Assembly (NCBI GenBank): GCA_037042915.1
Contig: CM073194.1
Span: 1,302,001 to 1,366,000, forward strand
Length of the DNA stretch: 64,000 nt
Reading direction: 5' to 3'
Source: Auricularia sp. M13
Taxonomy: Eukaryota; Basidiomycota; Agaricomycetes; Auriculariales; Auriculariaceae
Positions 16,960-29,274 of the stretch are shown piece by piece. The position numbers were made by a program, and so were the translations under genes. Numbering within the stretch: the stretch's first letter is position 1; the number at the start of each line of letters is the position of its first letter. The notes beneath the pieces are model-generated. The model saw only the letters and a program-made list of their open reading frames with translations. It did no database searches and was not told the origin of the DNA.

Positions 16960-18648
16960 ATGGCCGAGGACGGCCAACGCGCCAAGAAGGCGCGTCTGAG
17001 CATCGACTCACTCGCTGCCAACGACGACCTTATGACCGAACTCGAGATGGGCACCTTTGACGACCCCACGCCGCGTCCCAACCAGCTCACATTCGACATC
17101 GACGCGCTCGCTGCAGCCCTGCCCGCGAACACGCATTTTGGACCATCTACTGCTGCTGGGCAGAATCCCCGAGCGCTGGAGCTTGCGGAGGCTGTCAAGA
17201 AGCTGCCGCAGCAACTGCAGCGGCCAAACCAGACCCAAGTCTCCTCCGCCGCGCTGGCTGCAGTCGACGCGAATCTAGCCGGCATACCGATAGACATCAT
17301 TATGAGTGTGCTACGAGACAAAGGGCCTGGCTATCTGAAGACGCTGTCGTCGGCGCGCGTTGAGATCGCCCAGCTCGCACCCGGGGAACGCATCGCACGC
17401 ACGGTTAACGTGACGCTGAAGGGCATCACGACTCCCGACGCGGCGCCGACGCATGTAATGGCCGTCATCGATGCCCCGGCCGTCCTCCAGCGCCAGCTAG
17501 GCCTCGCGAAGCCGACCATCCGCCTCCTGCCCGTCTACCATCTCGTCCTCGCGGCCCAATGTGCCGCCCTGCCACGGTTCCCTCCGCCCGTGCCGCAGAA
17601 CTGTACTCTGGACACGAATGGCCTGACTGTGACACTGCCCGTGTTCCAACTCACCGTGCCGCACACCGAGAGCTTCATCTGGCTGCTCAAGTTTCTTTAC
17701 GACAATTCGACGGGGCACATACAGCGCGCGCTGCTGCCCATCCCCGAGGAAGTCGCTGCGCGAATTGTAACACCGCCCTCGGTGCCCGTGGCGTTCCAAG
17801 CAGGCGCACAGGCCGCTCAACAACCCGGCGGCCCCTCACGCCGCGGCTTTCTTCTGCCGCCGCTGGCGCGCGCCGCAGCAGAGGTCGGGATCGACGAGCT
17901 GCAGAAGCGCATCAAGCTGCTGCACGGGCTCTGGAGCAACGCCACCGCGCTGGGTGTCAACGATCCCAAGCTGTGGAGGGTGCTCGATACGTGCTGGGAC
18001 ATCTTGCTGGGCGCCGTCGCGACGCGCATGGCGAACGATGCTGGCGCCGCGCCGAAGCCGCCGCCGCGGCCCATCAAGAAGATGCGCAAGTCTGCAGGTA
18101 TGCGTGCGCCTTCGTCGACATCCCGCGTCGCGTCAACTGCGGTCGGCTCAACGGCGCCGTCTCGCGTTCCTTCAGGCTCGACACCCGCTCCCGTGGCCGG
18201 CCCGTCGTCTGTCACTCAGCCAGCCGTCTCAGCGCCCATGGTCATGGACCTGACTGCGTCATTTCCGGGTCTAGATCCCACTTTCGCCGCTACCATAGAC
18301 CCTGCAATGACCATGCTGATGTCGCAGCCAACTTCGTTCGCGGGCGGCCCCTCGCCACCTTCTGGACAATTACAAGCACCGCCCCTCAACGTTCAGACCT
18401 TCTCCGCAGGACCATTGTCTGCTCCCAATCCCGCGGATTACGCAGCGACTGCAGGGAGTCCCGCCGCACTTTCCGACTCTTCAAACGCGTCTTCCTCCCC
18501 AGGAGCTCAGCCGGTAGCAGGTCTACCGCCCCCAGCAAGCTTCGCCGCGACATCGCTGTCCTATCAAGCCTCCAGTTCGCGGTCTACACTGCTCGACCGG
18601 TCGTCGTTGACACCTTCGCCTCCCCGTCGTCCCACCCACCCATCATGA
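16960..18648 (+). CDS. Clp1-like protein (clampless1 family, sexual development)
   Basis: A single long exon encodes 562 residues with no need for introns. The conserved centre has LLPVYHLVLAAQCAALPRFPP, LPVFQLTVPHTESF, a hydrophobic FLYD segment and a helix HGLWSNATALGVNDPKLWRVLDTCWDILL. These match my memory of the basidiomycete Clp1-like family, first described in Coprinopsis cinerea and Ustilago maydis as needed for clamp cell formation and A-locus-regulated development. A KKMRK basic cluster lies near residue 370 and could be nuclear targeting. The last 190 residues are Ser/Pro/Ala-rich and probably disordered; this tail is longer than in the founder protein (about 365 residues). The start MAEDGQRAKKAR is the first ATG in frame. 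The assignment is by recall of motifs, not by search. Confidence 0.7.
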   Translation: MAEDGQRAKKARLSIDSLAANDDLMTELEMGTFDDPTPRPNQLTFDIDALAAALPANTHFGPSTAAGQNPRALELAEAVKKLPQQLQRPNQTQVSSAALAAVDANLAGIPIDIIMSVLRDKGPGYLKTLSSARVEIAQLAPGERIARTVNVTLKGITTPDAAPTHVMAVIDAPAVLQRQLGLAKPTIRLLPVYHLVLAAQCAALPRFPPPVPQNCTLDTNGLTVTLPVFQLTVPHTESFIWLLKFLYDNSTGHIQRALLPIPEEVAARIVTPPSVPVAFQAGAQAAQQPGGPSRRGFLLPPLARAAAEVGIDELQKRIKLLHGLWSNATALGVNDPKLWRVLDTCWDILLGAVATRMANDAGAAPKPPPRPIKKMRKSAGMRAPSSTSRVASTAVGSTAPSRVPSGSTPAPVAGPSSVTQPAVSAPMVMDLTASFPGLDPTFAATIDPAMTMLMSQPTSFAGGPSPPSGQLQAPPLNVQTFSAGPLSAPNPADYAATAGSPAALSDSSNASSSPGAQPVAGLPPPASFAATSLSYQASSSRSTLLDRSSLTPSPPRRPTHPS

Positions 18649-19980
18649 CTTTCGTAGTTTTCGTTGCTTTCATTGGATCGTGCATTGCTGTCCTGCTCTT
18701 CCCGGGTACGAAACTTTATTGCTTCTCGCTGTATCGCTGTCATCGTCGTCGTTGTCGTTATGCTACTGACTTACTCATGTCTGCACTTCAATACATTCAA
18801 GTTGCACACGCATACAGTAGATCACTTTTGGTTTGAACAACAGTCGGACCTCCTCCGCCAACGTCAACACCGCTGGTGATTGATAAAGCATTGAGGTTGT
18901 GTTCCTTGAGGGTGCCCGCTTTCACGCGTTTCGGTCTGTACGCTGCACAGTGCACATCTTCAAGAAGTTTAGGTTCAGGCTGAATGTACAGGAAGCCATG
19001 AAGGTCCAATAATGCCGCGTATGAGACGCCGAGTATTTAGGGTACTTCGTTACCAGGATTCAAATATTCAAAGAGCAGTCTTACCCAGATTTGACGGGCT
19101 ATAGACTCGTGTCCATTCAGCGGCAAACCCAAAACGTTGGCAGAAGGGCTGCTGAAGCCTGCGTTGGCAAGCAAAAGGCGCGGGAGAAGTTGGTGGTGCG
19201 GAGGAGTTTGATCAGGTGAAGAGCTGTTGGGTGGCGAAGATTCCCTGATATAAAGACAGCATCACCAAGAAAATCGCGGCCAGATAATTCTGAGCACGCA
19301 GCGTGTTTCCCTATAATCCGGGTCTGAGTAGGCCGTTTGGAGGAAGAGAGAGTGTGTGAACGCGGTCGAACTCCGCTGTCGCAACTCTTCTCCGTCTGAC
19401 TCTCTTCTGCTGCCGTTCATAGGTACTCTAAGCATGTACCGACCCTGGAATGCTACATTGCTTGTCAGTGGATGCAGGCGGTCGCGCCTGCAAATTTTAT
19501 AAGATTAGCCTGCGGTTCAACTTCTCGCCAGCCCTCAGCTCTGCACGCCTTTGCACGGTGCCAGCGCATCTTCGCGCTCCGTTGACAGGCCAAACGCCCA
19601 GTGTTACCCCGACTCCCCCGGATATGCCTCCAATCTTGCTGCGCTTGCCTATGTTTTCCGTCTAACACAGCAGGCTCACTGTCCGATTCCCACGTCAGAC
19701 AACTTCCCTTCAGCTCCAACTACTGCCCAATATCTGGTCCTCGTTCATTTCTGGACATTCAACCCGCATGATAAATCCGCCGCTGCGACGGCCGTCAGGT
19801 GACTCGCGCCTGGACGTGCCAGCGCGCACGGACGCACTCGGTCGCTCTTGGGGCTCATTGTACGGAAGCTCAGAAGCTTTTGCAAATTAACCTCGGGTTG
19901 CCTGTCGAGTCTCGTATAAATGAAGCGGTCTGCGCGGTCTCGTTCTGCCCGTGGTCGCCGTCCTCTGCGTCACCATCACG
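18649..19980. other. Intergenic stretch of 1.3 kb
   Basis: It separates the Clp1-like gene from the GH5 gene. Short frames on both strands (for example 18797-19009 on the minus strand) show no family motif or splice support. A TATA-like GTATAAA lies about 65 bp upstream of the GH5 start codon. I see no repeats. Confidence 0.4.
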
Positions 19981-21910
19981 ATGAAGATGTTTTTCGGAGC
20001 GCGACTTGCACTGGCACACCTCGCGTTGCTCGCAGGCCTCGCAGCCATCGAGGCGAAAATTATCTATGCTGGCGTCAACGAGGTGCCCCACGCCCCGCCC
20101 AATGTCGCGTGATTCTGGCCCTGACGATAATTGCATTTGCTGGTAGTCCGGCGGCGAATTTGGCGTGTTCTCGAACAACGCGACGTTGGGCTTCGGTCTG
20201 CCTGGTCGGTTCGGTCAGGACTTTGCGTTCATCAACAAGGTCTGTCCGTCCCCTACACATGCTCAAGAATACTTGCCTTGCTGAGGACTGACCCTTCTAC
20301 GCAGAGCACGGTCGACATTTTCGTGCGCGACGACAAGATCAACTTCTTCCGCGTCGCGTTCCTCTTGGTCAGTCTTTTCTGGGGCTGATTATATGGCCGT
20401 CGGCTCATAAAAAATGGTAGGAACGGATGTGCCCGGTGAACCTTAAGACGGGGAAGGGACTCGGGAGGCACTTCAATGAAACTGTGCGTGCATTACTGTC
20501 ACCCCGTCGATCTTGAAATTCAATCTGAACCTTGGCCCCATGCAGTATTTCTCCGAGTTTAAGGACGCTATCGACTACATAACCCTGCGCCACGAAAAGT
20601 TCGCCATGCTGGATGTGAGTACCAAGCGCGTCAGGGATTGCATTAGCATGTGCTCACGCGACCTAGCCTCACAATTACATGCGTTACAAGTGCGAGCGCA
20701 TCCTTGCGGTAATCCGGCTTGCGATACTGACCCTTTTCATCGAAGCGATCCTTCTCAGCAACCTAACACCGGCAGCGTTCGTCATTCCTTTGTCTTCATC
20801 ATCGCTCCCTAATTCATCATTTCCGATGCGTAGATCATTGGAGACACCAGCGACCCGCGCGCCGCGTCGACCGAGGACTTCGAAGAGTTCTGGTTCGAGC
20901 TTGCCCTGCGCTTCCGCAACAACCCCCGTGTCATCTTTGGGCTGATGAACGAGCCGCACGACATGGTGTGTAATACGAATGTCAACCTGTTTCCCGTAGA
21001 CACCGACTAATTTCTTGTTGCACTGGCAGTCCACATCCCTATTGCTCAAGAATGACCAAGCGGCCGTAAACGGGATACGTCGCGCAGGGGCGCCGCAGCT
21101 CATCCTTGCGCCGGGCAATGGCTTTACGGGTGGGCACTCCTGGACCCAGGCCTCGCAGGGCAACGCGCCCTCATCGGACTTCATGGCCAAGCTCAGGGAC
21201 CCGTTGCATAACCTTGCTATCGAAGTGCACGAGGTGTGTTTGTAGGTGCTATGATACATGACGAATGCTGACTCTTTCGCGTTGTGTAGTATCTGGATGA
21301 AGACTTCAGCGGATCGCACGCCGAATGCACACAACCAGGCCCATCCAACTTGGCAAACCTCACGACTTGGTTGAGAGAGAATAAATTGAAGTATGCCTCC
21401 ATCCTGATTGTTTGAGCTATGTGTCTGATCAATGATCAGGGCATTCGTTGGAGAATTTGGCGCGGGAAATAACGACAACTGCCGAAATGTGAGTCCTTTA
21501 TTCTTTGGAACTTCATCAATACGTCGTCTTATTCAAACCCGAACGCAGTTTGTTGGCGACCTTCTCGATTATCTCGCGGCGAATGACGAGTACATCGGTT
21601 GGTCGATGTGGGCTGCTGGTCCTCGTGAGTGCTCACAACAATACCAAGGCGATTTTTGGCGGCTATATTCTGACGTCGCGACTAGTCTGGGGTACCTTCA
21701 GGTCTTGCTGTGGCGATGACACAGGCAACCTCGAGCCCGGCACCCTCACTGATCTGGGCACCCCTGGGTAGGCCTGAGATGATTTCTCGATGCCAAACTG
21801 CAGCTAATATGTATGTCTCTGCCAGTGCGTATGAGTCGGTCTGGATCCCGGCCGTCCGCCCGAAAATACCAAAAGGTGAGCTTCGAGCGGCTATGCGATC
21901 AATTAACTGA
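19981..21910 (+). CDS. Secreted GH5 endo-beta-1,4-glucanase (cellulase)
   Basis: The gene has about ten short exons. It opens with a signal peptide (MKMFFGARLALAHLALLAGL, ending near AIEAK). Mature landmarks are IIYAGVNE, GEFGVF, NFFRVAFL, HNYMRY, the acid/base segment FGLMNEPHD, HEYLDED, the nucleophile segment KAFVGEFGAG and the aromatic WSMWAAGPLWG. The C-terminus contains CCGDDTGNLEPGT and ends RAAMRSIN. This is the GH5_5-type endoglucanase layout, which cuts internal beta-1,4 bonds in cellulose outside the cell. No cellulose-binding module is seen. One join is unclear: after PHNYMRYK the donor GTGCGAG and the acceptor before IIGDTSD are out of phase by one base, so a non-standard splice site, a sequence error or a frameshift must be considered. 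Confidence 0.85.
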
Positions 21911-21999
21911 GGGAAATCGAGTGCTCAAGACGCATGGCGTGTCGAGCCTGCATCTATAGAAAATCCAACATTCCAGAACCGATTTACACAGGCAGTCAT

Positions 22000-23525
22000 T
22001 TACTCCCACTTTGCGGTCCGCATAAACGCCTTCACCGTGTCATCGTCTGAGAAATCCGGAATCTCAGTGCCTTCACCAATTGCACGCAGCTGGTGAATGG
22101 CGCCAAGAAACTGTCGCGGGCGTCTGAGAATTGCATGGGAGTACATGTTCAAGCCGTGCCGACACACCTGCATTCCGGAAGCTGGGATCTTGTTGTCTTT
22201 TGCTCCTTTGGCCTCTCCAAACAGGATTCGCTTCGGCAAATCCGGTTCCGCGCACAGCACTCTTGCGAGTCCTGCGACTTTGGGGGTTATCAGCTTCTGT
22301 GCGGCTGCCCGCGATACGAACAGCACGCACAGCTTCCCATACCAGAACGCACTACTTTGCACATTGTCTCTGATGTGCGGAGGCCACCATTTATGACGAC
22401 CAGAGTCTTTGTCAGGTGCCGAGAGATGCTGCGGGCAAACTCCTCAAAGTGTTCGTGCCTTTGCCGGGTCATTTCCGTCTGCAAGCGGCTCAGACGCAGG
22501 TTATGCGACTTGCGCGCGACGCACCTGTTTGAGCGCCGAGGGAAACTCATAAGCGCCCCCAGATATTTCTAAGACGTCCACACGCCGCGACTCAAGCTTC
22601 TCCGCGAGTAATTTGGCGTCCTCCGCTGGAAAGCCGCACTTTATGAAATCCAGGGAGTTGACCTTGACGGAGATTATGAAATCGTCGTCGGGGATGGCTC
22701 CTCGGATCGCCGCTATGACTTCAAACAGAAATCGTGAACGGTGCTCTGACGACCCGCCGTACTCGTCCGTCCTCTTGTTGGTCACAGGGGACAAGAACTG
22801 CGTGATCAGATGACCGTAGGCCCCGTGGAGCTGCGTTCGCGTGAGACTCCGAGTCCGAGAAAGGTACTTACTCCCACCTGGATGCCGTCAAAACCAGCGT
22901 CTCGCAGTACCCTTGCACTGTGCGAAAACGCTTCAACAATGTCTTTGATCTCTCCGATCGTGAGCTGCGAGGGAGGAGGATCGACAGAACCGGCCGGTGA
23001 TTTGTCCTCGGGTCCCGACACACAGATGGGTTTAGAGAGAACGGGAGGATTTTTTTGATAGCCGGGATGACAAAGTTGTCCGAGTACAAGAGAACCATGA
23101 CGCTTTGCTGCGTCTGCAATCTTGCGAAATTCGCCATCGTTGCTGGGCAGATCATGTGAGATGATTGCATTTCCTGTTACAATTCATTATCATATAACAT
23201 AAGCTATGTAACGATACCGCAGACCTTTTGCTTCGACATAACACCGTTGCACCATGATGTTGCCCGTCACAAGCACTCCTTCGTATGTAACTTTCAGTAT
23301 ATATGCGTTGAGACAGCTGCCATCCTTACCGGCACCGGATTCGCCAAATACAGAATATAGCCGCTCGTACTGTTCTGTAGGCCTGCCCCGCTCCATATCA
23401 TCGGAGTCACTGAAGGTGCATAGGCGTTCAGTCATCCCGCATTTCCAGAACCGATTTGGGGCAGTTTTGCGACTATATGGCATTTGGACAGGTTGCCGTA
23501 GCTCCTGAGCATAGCCTCCTGACAT
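22000..23525 (-). CDS. Old yellow enzyme family NADH:flavin oxidoreductase
   Basis: Exons read 23525-23330, 23278-23225, from 23173 onward, and then several more to the stop at 22000. The protein shows [91 protein letters not shown] and [11 protein letters not shown]. These are the FMN-binding TIM-barrel landmarks of the OYE/12-oxophytodienoate reductase-like family, which reduces activated C=C bonds with NAD(P)H. The ordering and the NKRTDEYGG block are diagnostic. The join after TSETMCK to [14 protein letters not shown] is approximate; the usual SGACDxVG segment is not clear there. About 400 residues in total, cytosolic, with no targeting signal seen. It is convergent with the GH5 gene, only about 90 bp apart. 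Confidence 0.8.
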
Positions 23526-26476
23526 CCCTCCTTTCTACTTAGGTCGATTTCGGATTGGTACTGAACACTGGGCAGCGTGCAAGACGGAGAATGGGAAGAG
23601 GCACAGCCCGACGGGCCGATGAACCGGAATCAATGCCCCGACAGCTTCTTCCGCTTGATTGCCGTTTTTGTCTTGTTCGACAATCTGCGTCGGAAGCGGG
23701 ATAGGTTGGTCTCATAGAAGCCAGCGGCATCCGTGCAGTGCCTCAACTGTTTTCTCAACACCAATACACAGCCTATAGGCACGGAACTGCTGCCTTCTTG
23801 TTCTCGCAGCACTGCCGGTGCCTATCGCGGGGGAGCGGGCGAAGAACGGGATATCATCGCAAACTGGGACATATGGATAGCTAAACCCATGTAGTAGCAT
23901 TTTGAGTATCTGTATACAGATCTAAGCATTTCCTTCGGGACTCGGCCCTTGAATTCATGCAGTGAAGTACCTAGATTCTGTATCATCTAATGATTTCTCT
24001 CGATCTGCGGCCCGGGCGTCAAAGCATCATTCGTTCAATAGTTCATTCAGGTAACGAGATAATATGTAGGTCCTCAGAACAAGCCATTCCTTCCTTTGCC
24101 CGCCTCAGTCGTCCGTCCCGCACAAGTCGAGCTTGGCCCTAAGCCACGTTCTAAGGCTGAGCTACCAATATGGTTCCCGCAGTGAGGATGTGGCGTAGGG
24201 AAGTCCGAGCTTGCGAGGGACAGAGACGCTGGCAACAAGTGATAGCTGGGCTCCATACCGACGCCTACAAATTGAGCCCAATGCGTCAGTTATAAATTGT
24301 CGAGAACAGCGTAGAATACCACAAGAGGGTCCTAAGGATAGCTGTTCCTTTGTGCGTGTCAAGCGATATGTATGTAGCGGCCACACAAGAGAGTGGTGGA
24401 GGAACACTTCGAGTCTACGCTGTCCTAGTATGGTGGTCTTTAAAGGAACTGGAACAGGGCGGCTATCTTCAATGAGAAATATTTATGTAGGTACCGTGGC
24501 ACATATTTGTGGCGCCGCTTGGGATAGCGAGATGAGACCCGCTTCCCTCGGATAGGCCGGCACAGGCATGATTTGCGCCGACCGAAGCCTAAGAGAGCCT
24601 ATGGAAGGTGGGAGGCTGATTGTAAGATGGTCGCGCAGATTCCTTCCATCTGAATTAGAAGCATAAATACAATGCATAAAATACTGGCTCGGGATGGGAG
24701 TCCCGGCCACGATTCAGTTCCCAGGGAACATATAGAAATCAAATGATGCAATCGTATTCCCCGACGGCGGACGTGTCGGTCTATGTCAGCTCGATATGCT
24801 TCTGTGACTAAGTACATAAACGCTGGATATTCGACTGTATTCCCCGCACTTGACCCAGAAACATGTATGCTCCCGCCGCCGCCGTTCCGAGCATGTGCAA
24901 CAGACTCGGAAAAATGCCAGACTCAGGGTGAGACTGCCGTCCCGTTGATTTTTAGCGGCATGAAGGCACTTATCGACAGGACCGCATCGGGCGGGGACCA
25001 CACTGAAGGTGCGAGACGCGGTGACGGCCGCGCAGCGCTGTGCATAATGTGTCCGGACCCTTGACAGATCCCTCATGTTCACCTCTCTACCCGCGTGTTC
25101 ATAGCCCCACAGACCGTACTCGAAGAGCTGGTACAGCCCTAATGCTCTCCCCCAGCCTGTTTGCGTTCGATTGGCCTCGGGATCAGTCAGAGACACGAGC
25201 GGCCATCATGCCCGGGGCCAGCGCCAAGGTTATGGTCGCGACACGCAGTAAACGGCGCTGGCGTATGCTTTGACGGGTGTTTTCCCGCTCCTCACGCTCC
25301 TTTCTCATTAACCCCAGCTGCTTGAGGTTTGTCTCCTCGGCACCGTGCGTCACATTCGCGCTCATTTGCGAGAAAACATTGCTTAGTAACTAGGAGTCCT
25401 TCACATCGTTTGATTCATTTTTCTTTGCAGATAACTTGCCGCGAAGACTACGTTGTGGGTAATACTCGGCTTCTGGGGCCATGAGCTGCTATTTCGTGCC
25501 ACAGGCCTGCTGTCATCGTGCATACCTTGAAGCTCCACACCCAGTTCTTCACTCTATGTAACCCCCCCCCCCGGTGCTCCTGTCACTGTTTCATTGATTA
25601 CTAGCTCAATTTTATGCAGGCTGTGCATACTTTCCCGGACTCTGGACGGCCAGGGTACAGGTGTTCACTGCTGGATGGTCCCGATGACCACCTGCAGCCA
25701 CCATAGGCGCCGAGGACTCAACAACGACATTGCGCGACGTGACATGCGGTCCTCCTGCAGCCCAAGTTCTTCGTGCGCCGATCCTATTTCTCACCCTACA
25801 ACGCCTCTTCGGCTAATTTATCACACTTTCTCAGCATTGTGTCGGACACTGGTCTACCTGGGTCCTGGGCTCGACTGACTTACTTCATTCCGGAGATGTG
25901 CCACAGAGGTGGCATGTGCCGCAACTTGCGCAAGGTCTTGATCCAATAATCTCGTTATCGCCGAGTCTCACGCCATCGTCTTTACACCGTGTATCAGGCT
26001 AGCCGCCGCGTCGTCCTCCTATTATAGTAGTTTGAATCTCACACGGCTTCATGGTCACAGAATCCTGTCCATAGTAGCCTTGTTTTGACAATGATCGCCG
26101 TCCGTACTCCAGCGGTTAATAGGGGATATAGCGGGCTTCGAGACTAACGACATCGGCGCATCCATGCTGCCTTAGCAATCATACGATACACCCGCAGGTT
26201 GGCCGCAGAATGATACCAACTTTACCGCCCCATCTCGACGTGACGGAAGGATTCACACTCTGGATAGAGATACTGAACAATAATAGCACGGGCTTTGGCA
26301 TCCTATCAACGAGCTTCAGAGACTATGCGCTCAATGATCTCGAGTATAACGGTAACGATCTTTCATCATATGAAAACGTGGGAGAGTGGCGGTGCACATC
26401 TTTAGCGCGTCACGGGACACGGCTGGCGCCGAACGAGCGTGTCGCTCTTTCCCCGCATTTCCATTTTCCACCAGCC
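23526..26476. other. Gene-poor stretch of 2.9 kb
   Basis: Open frames are short, show no codon-like order and match no family I know. A run of 12 C (about 25561-25572) is the only simple repeat. No terminal repeats or reverse-transcriptase motifs were found. It may hold an unrecognised short gene or old decayed sequence. Confidence 0.4.
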
Positions 26477-29274
26477 ATGTTGACCCGAACCGCTCGTCGT
26501 CTGAGCCTTTCGACCAAGCGCCTGCCTAGGATTGTGCCGTGTCCTGCGCCGGCCGCCAGTTCGTCTCAGCCTGCGCGCGGTGTCGCGAGCTCCGGCCGGA
26601 TTGCTCATCGTACGCAACACGCTGTCCGCTCGAGCGAAAAAAAACTGATCAAATAAATTAGATAAAGACTTATGTGTTATACGGTCGTCTTATGCTGCTC
26701 AGACACCGTCCAGGCACTACGCAACTGTGACTGGTGTGTATCGACAATACTGCGGGGAATATAGCCTCATATCCGAAGTCAAGACCGCAAGCCGTTGTTC
26801 GACAAGATACTCATAGCTAACAGGTCTAATAACTTCAGCTCAGATGAGGTTCTTAGTCTTAACTCCTGGAACACAGAGGTGAAATTGCCTGCCGAGTCAT
26901 TCGAACGGCTCGCAAGCTCGGTATCCGGACAGTGGCAGTCTACAGTGACGCCGATGCCAATGCACTGCATGTTAGGCTGGTATGTCGATAGCCGTGCTCA
27001 TGTCAGAGCCATAGCTGAAATGTCAATAGGCAGACGAGGCTATTAACATTGGCCCAGCTCAGTCGTCAGAGAGCTATGTACGCGGAAACACTCTGCCGTG
27101 AGGTCCTTGAGTCTGACCGCCCTAGTTGAGGATGGACAAGATCATTGCCGCCGCGAAGAAGACTGGAGCACAGGTCAGCAAGATAGGCAAGTCCGATTCC
27201 AAGCTGACGGTCTCAATCTGCAGGCAATTCACCCTGGGTGAGCGCTGCAGCGCGCTACATCATCACGAAGACACCCTGACCTGACCACAGCTACGGCTTT
27301 CTGAGCGAAAACGCGACGTTTGCGGAAGCCCTGGCGGCAGAAGGTCTGGTCTTCATTGGTCCACCCGCCTCCGCTATCAAATCGATGGGTTCCAAAAGGT
27401 ATGAACCAAATGATATCTCGCGACAACGCTGAGCAGTGAGCAGTGAATCCAAAGACATCATGACGAGCGCTGGGGTGCCCTGTGTGCCAGGATACCACGG
27501 TGCCGAACAGGACGCGGCATTCCTGCTCGCGCGCGCCGAGGACATCGGCTTCCCCGTGCTCATCAAGGCCGTTATGGGCGGCGGCGGCAAGGGCATGCGG
27601 ATCGCGGCGGACGCAGCGGCGTTCCCGGACGCTCTAGAATCCGCGCGGCGCGAGGCCGCCAAGGCGTTTGGAGACGAGCGTGTGCTGGTCGAGCGCTACG
27701 TGCGCTCGCCCCGGCACGTCGAGGTGCAGGTCATGGCCGACGGCCGCAATGCGGTGAGCCTGTGGGAACGCGACTGCTCCGTACAACGGAGGCACCAGAA
27801 GATCATCGAGGAGGCGCCCGTTCCGGGTGTCGATATGGAGGTGCGGCGGCGTATGGGCGAGACAGCCGTGAAGGCTGCGCAGGCCGTGGGCTATGTCGGT
27901 GCCGGCACTGTGGAGTTTATCTTCGACAACGAATCGAAGGAGTTTTTCTTCATGGAGATGTGAGTATCTCCGTTCCGTTTAGCGCCCGTTGCTCATGTCG
28001 CAGGAATACACGGTTACAAGTCGAGGTGTGTACTTCGACGATGCGTGTAATCTACTGCTGAAACACCAGGCAGCACCCTGTAACTGAAATGATCACAGGC
28101 CTCGACCTGGTGCAGATGCAACTTGAGGTCGCGTCCGGCAACCCGCTACCGATAACTCAGGATGAGGTGCCGTGCATCGGGCACGCCTTCGAGGCGCGCA
28201 TCTACGCGGAGAATCCGCGCAACAACTTCCTGCCGGACGCGGGCACGCTAGTTCACCATGTCCCGCCGCCGGTGTCGGATGCCGTGCGCGTGGACAGCGG
28301 CGTGGAGCCCGGCGCGCACATCGGCGTATTCTACGACCCGCTTATCGCGAAGCTCATCGCGCACGGCACCGACCGCGCAGATGCCCTCCGGCGCCTGCGC
28401 GCGGCGCTTGCACAGTACGAGATCGTGGGGCCCGCGACGAACGTGGAGTTCTTGTCTGAACTTGCGAAACACGATGCGTTCATTCGCGCCGAGCTCGATA
28501 CTGGTTTTATCGATGTACGTCGCGCTGCCATTCAATTTCCGAGCGAAAACGCTGAGACCTTCGTTTCAGCGCTATCGCGACGACCTCTTCCCTGCGCTCG
28601 GGCAACCACCAGCAGAACTGCTCGCGCAGGCCGCACTATTTGTTACGCTCTCCGAATTCGCATCCCTGCCACGTAACAGCACGGCCGTAGCTTCTCCGTG
28701 GGACACTCTGACCGCTCGTCGGTTCGGCGGCGACGTCTACAGTCGCACCGTCACGCTCGTCCCCGAGGGCGCAGACAGTGCGCCCCTAGATGTCGCGGTG
28801 ACTGCCAGTGGCGTCGGCGCCGAACTCTCGTTCGACATCTCGGCCGGCCATGCGACGTTCTCTGGTGTCCGCGCGACGCTGCGCGATGAGACGCATCTGG
28901 ACGCGGCAGGTCTAGGCCGCGCGACCGTCGTCCCTTACGCGGGACGGTTGCATGTCTTTTCAGCGGGCGGGACGCAGCGCGCGGTGCTGCGCGTGCCGGT
29001 GCCACTGTGGGAGCGCTCTGCCGCGGACGCGGGTGCAGGAGCAGGAGGTGCGGTGCGTGCACCAATGCCTGGCGTTGTAGTCGACGTACGTGTTACGCCT
29101 GGAGCACGCGTTGAGCGCGGGCAGACGCTCGTCGTGCTCGAGAGTATGAAGACGGAGATTCCGCTTCGTGCCGACGCCGCCGGGGTGGTCAAGGCCGTCG
29201 CGTGTGGAAAGGGCGACATGGTGCCCGAAGGTCGTGAGTTGGTGCTCATCGAACCCGATAATTCGGAACCTTGA
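26477..29274 (+). CDS. Methylcrotonoyl-CoA carboxylase alpha subunit, mitochondrial
   Basis: The N-terminus [19 protein letters not shown] is rich in Arg, Ser and Leu with no acidic residues, as in mitochondrial presequences. Spliced exons then give [31 protein letters not shown], the ATP-grasp segments [20 protein letters not shown] and [15 protein letters not shown], then FFFMEMNTRLQVEHPVTEM and [14 protein letters not shown]. The C-terminal biotinyl domain contains APMPGVVVD and the biotin-accepting lysine in LESMKTEI. This is a biotin carboxylase plus carrier chain of about 700 residues. The [15 protein letters not shown] segment and overall size favour MCC alpha over pyruvate or propionyl-CoA carboxylase. 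The enzyme acts in leucine breakdown in the mitochondrial matrix with a separate beta chain. The exon between the presequence and RKPLFDKIL is not fully resolved. Confidence 0.85.

Noticed and set aside
17559-18836. 425-codon plus-strand frame overlapping the Clp1-like gene
   Set aside because: An Arg/Ala-rich shadow frame; the other frame carries the conserved Clp1-like core.
23526-26476. Possible remnant of a retroelement in the gene-poor stretch
   Set aside because: No terminal repeats, polymerase motifs or repeated ends could be seen, so no element is called.
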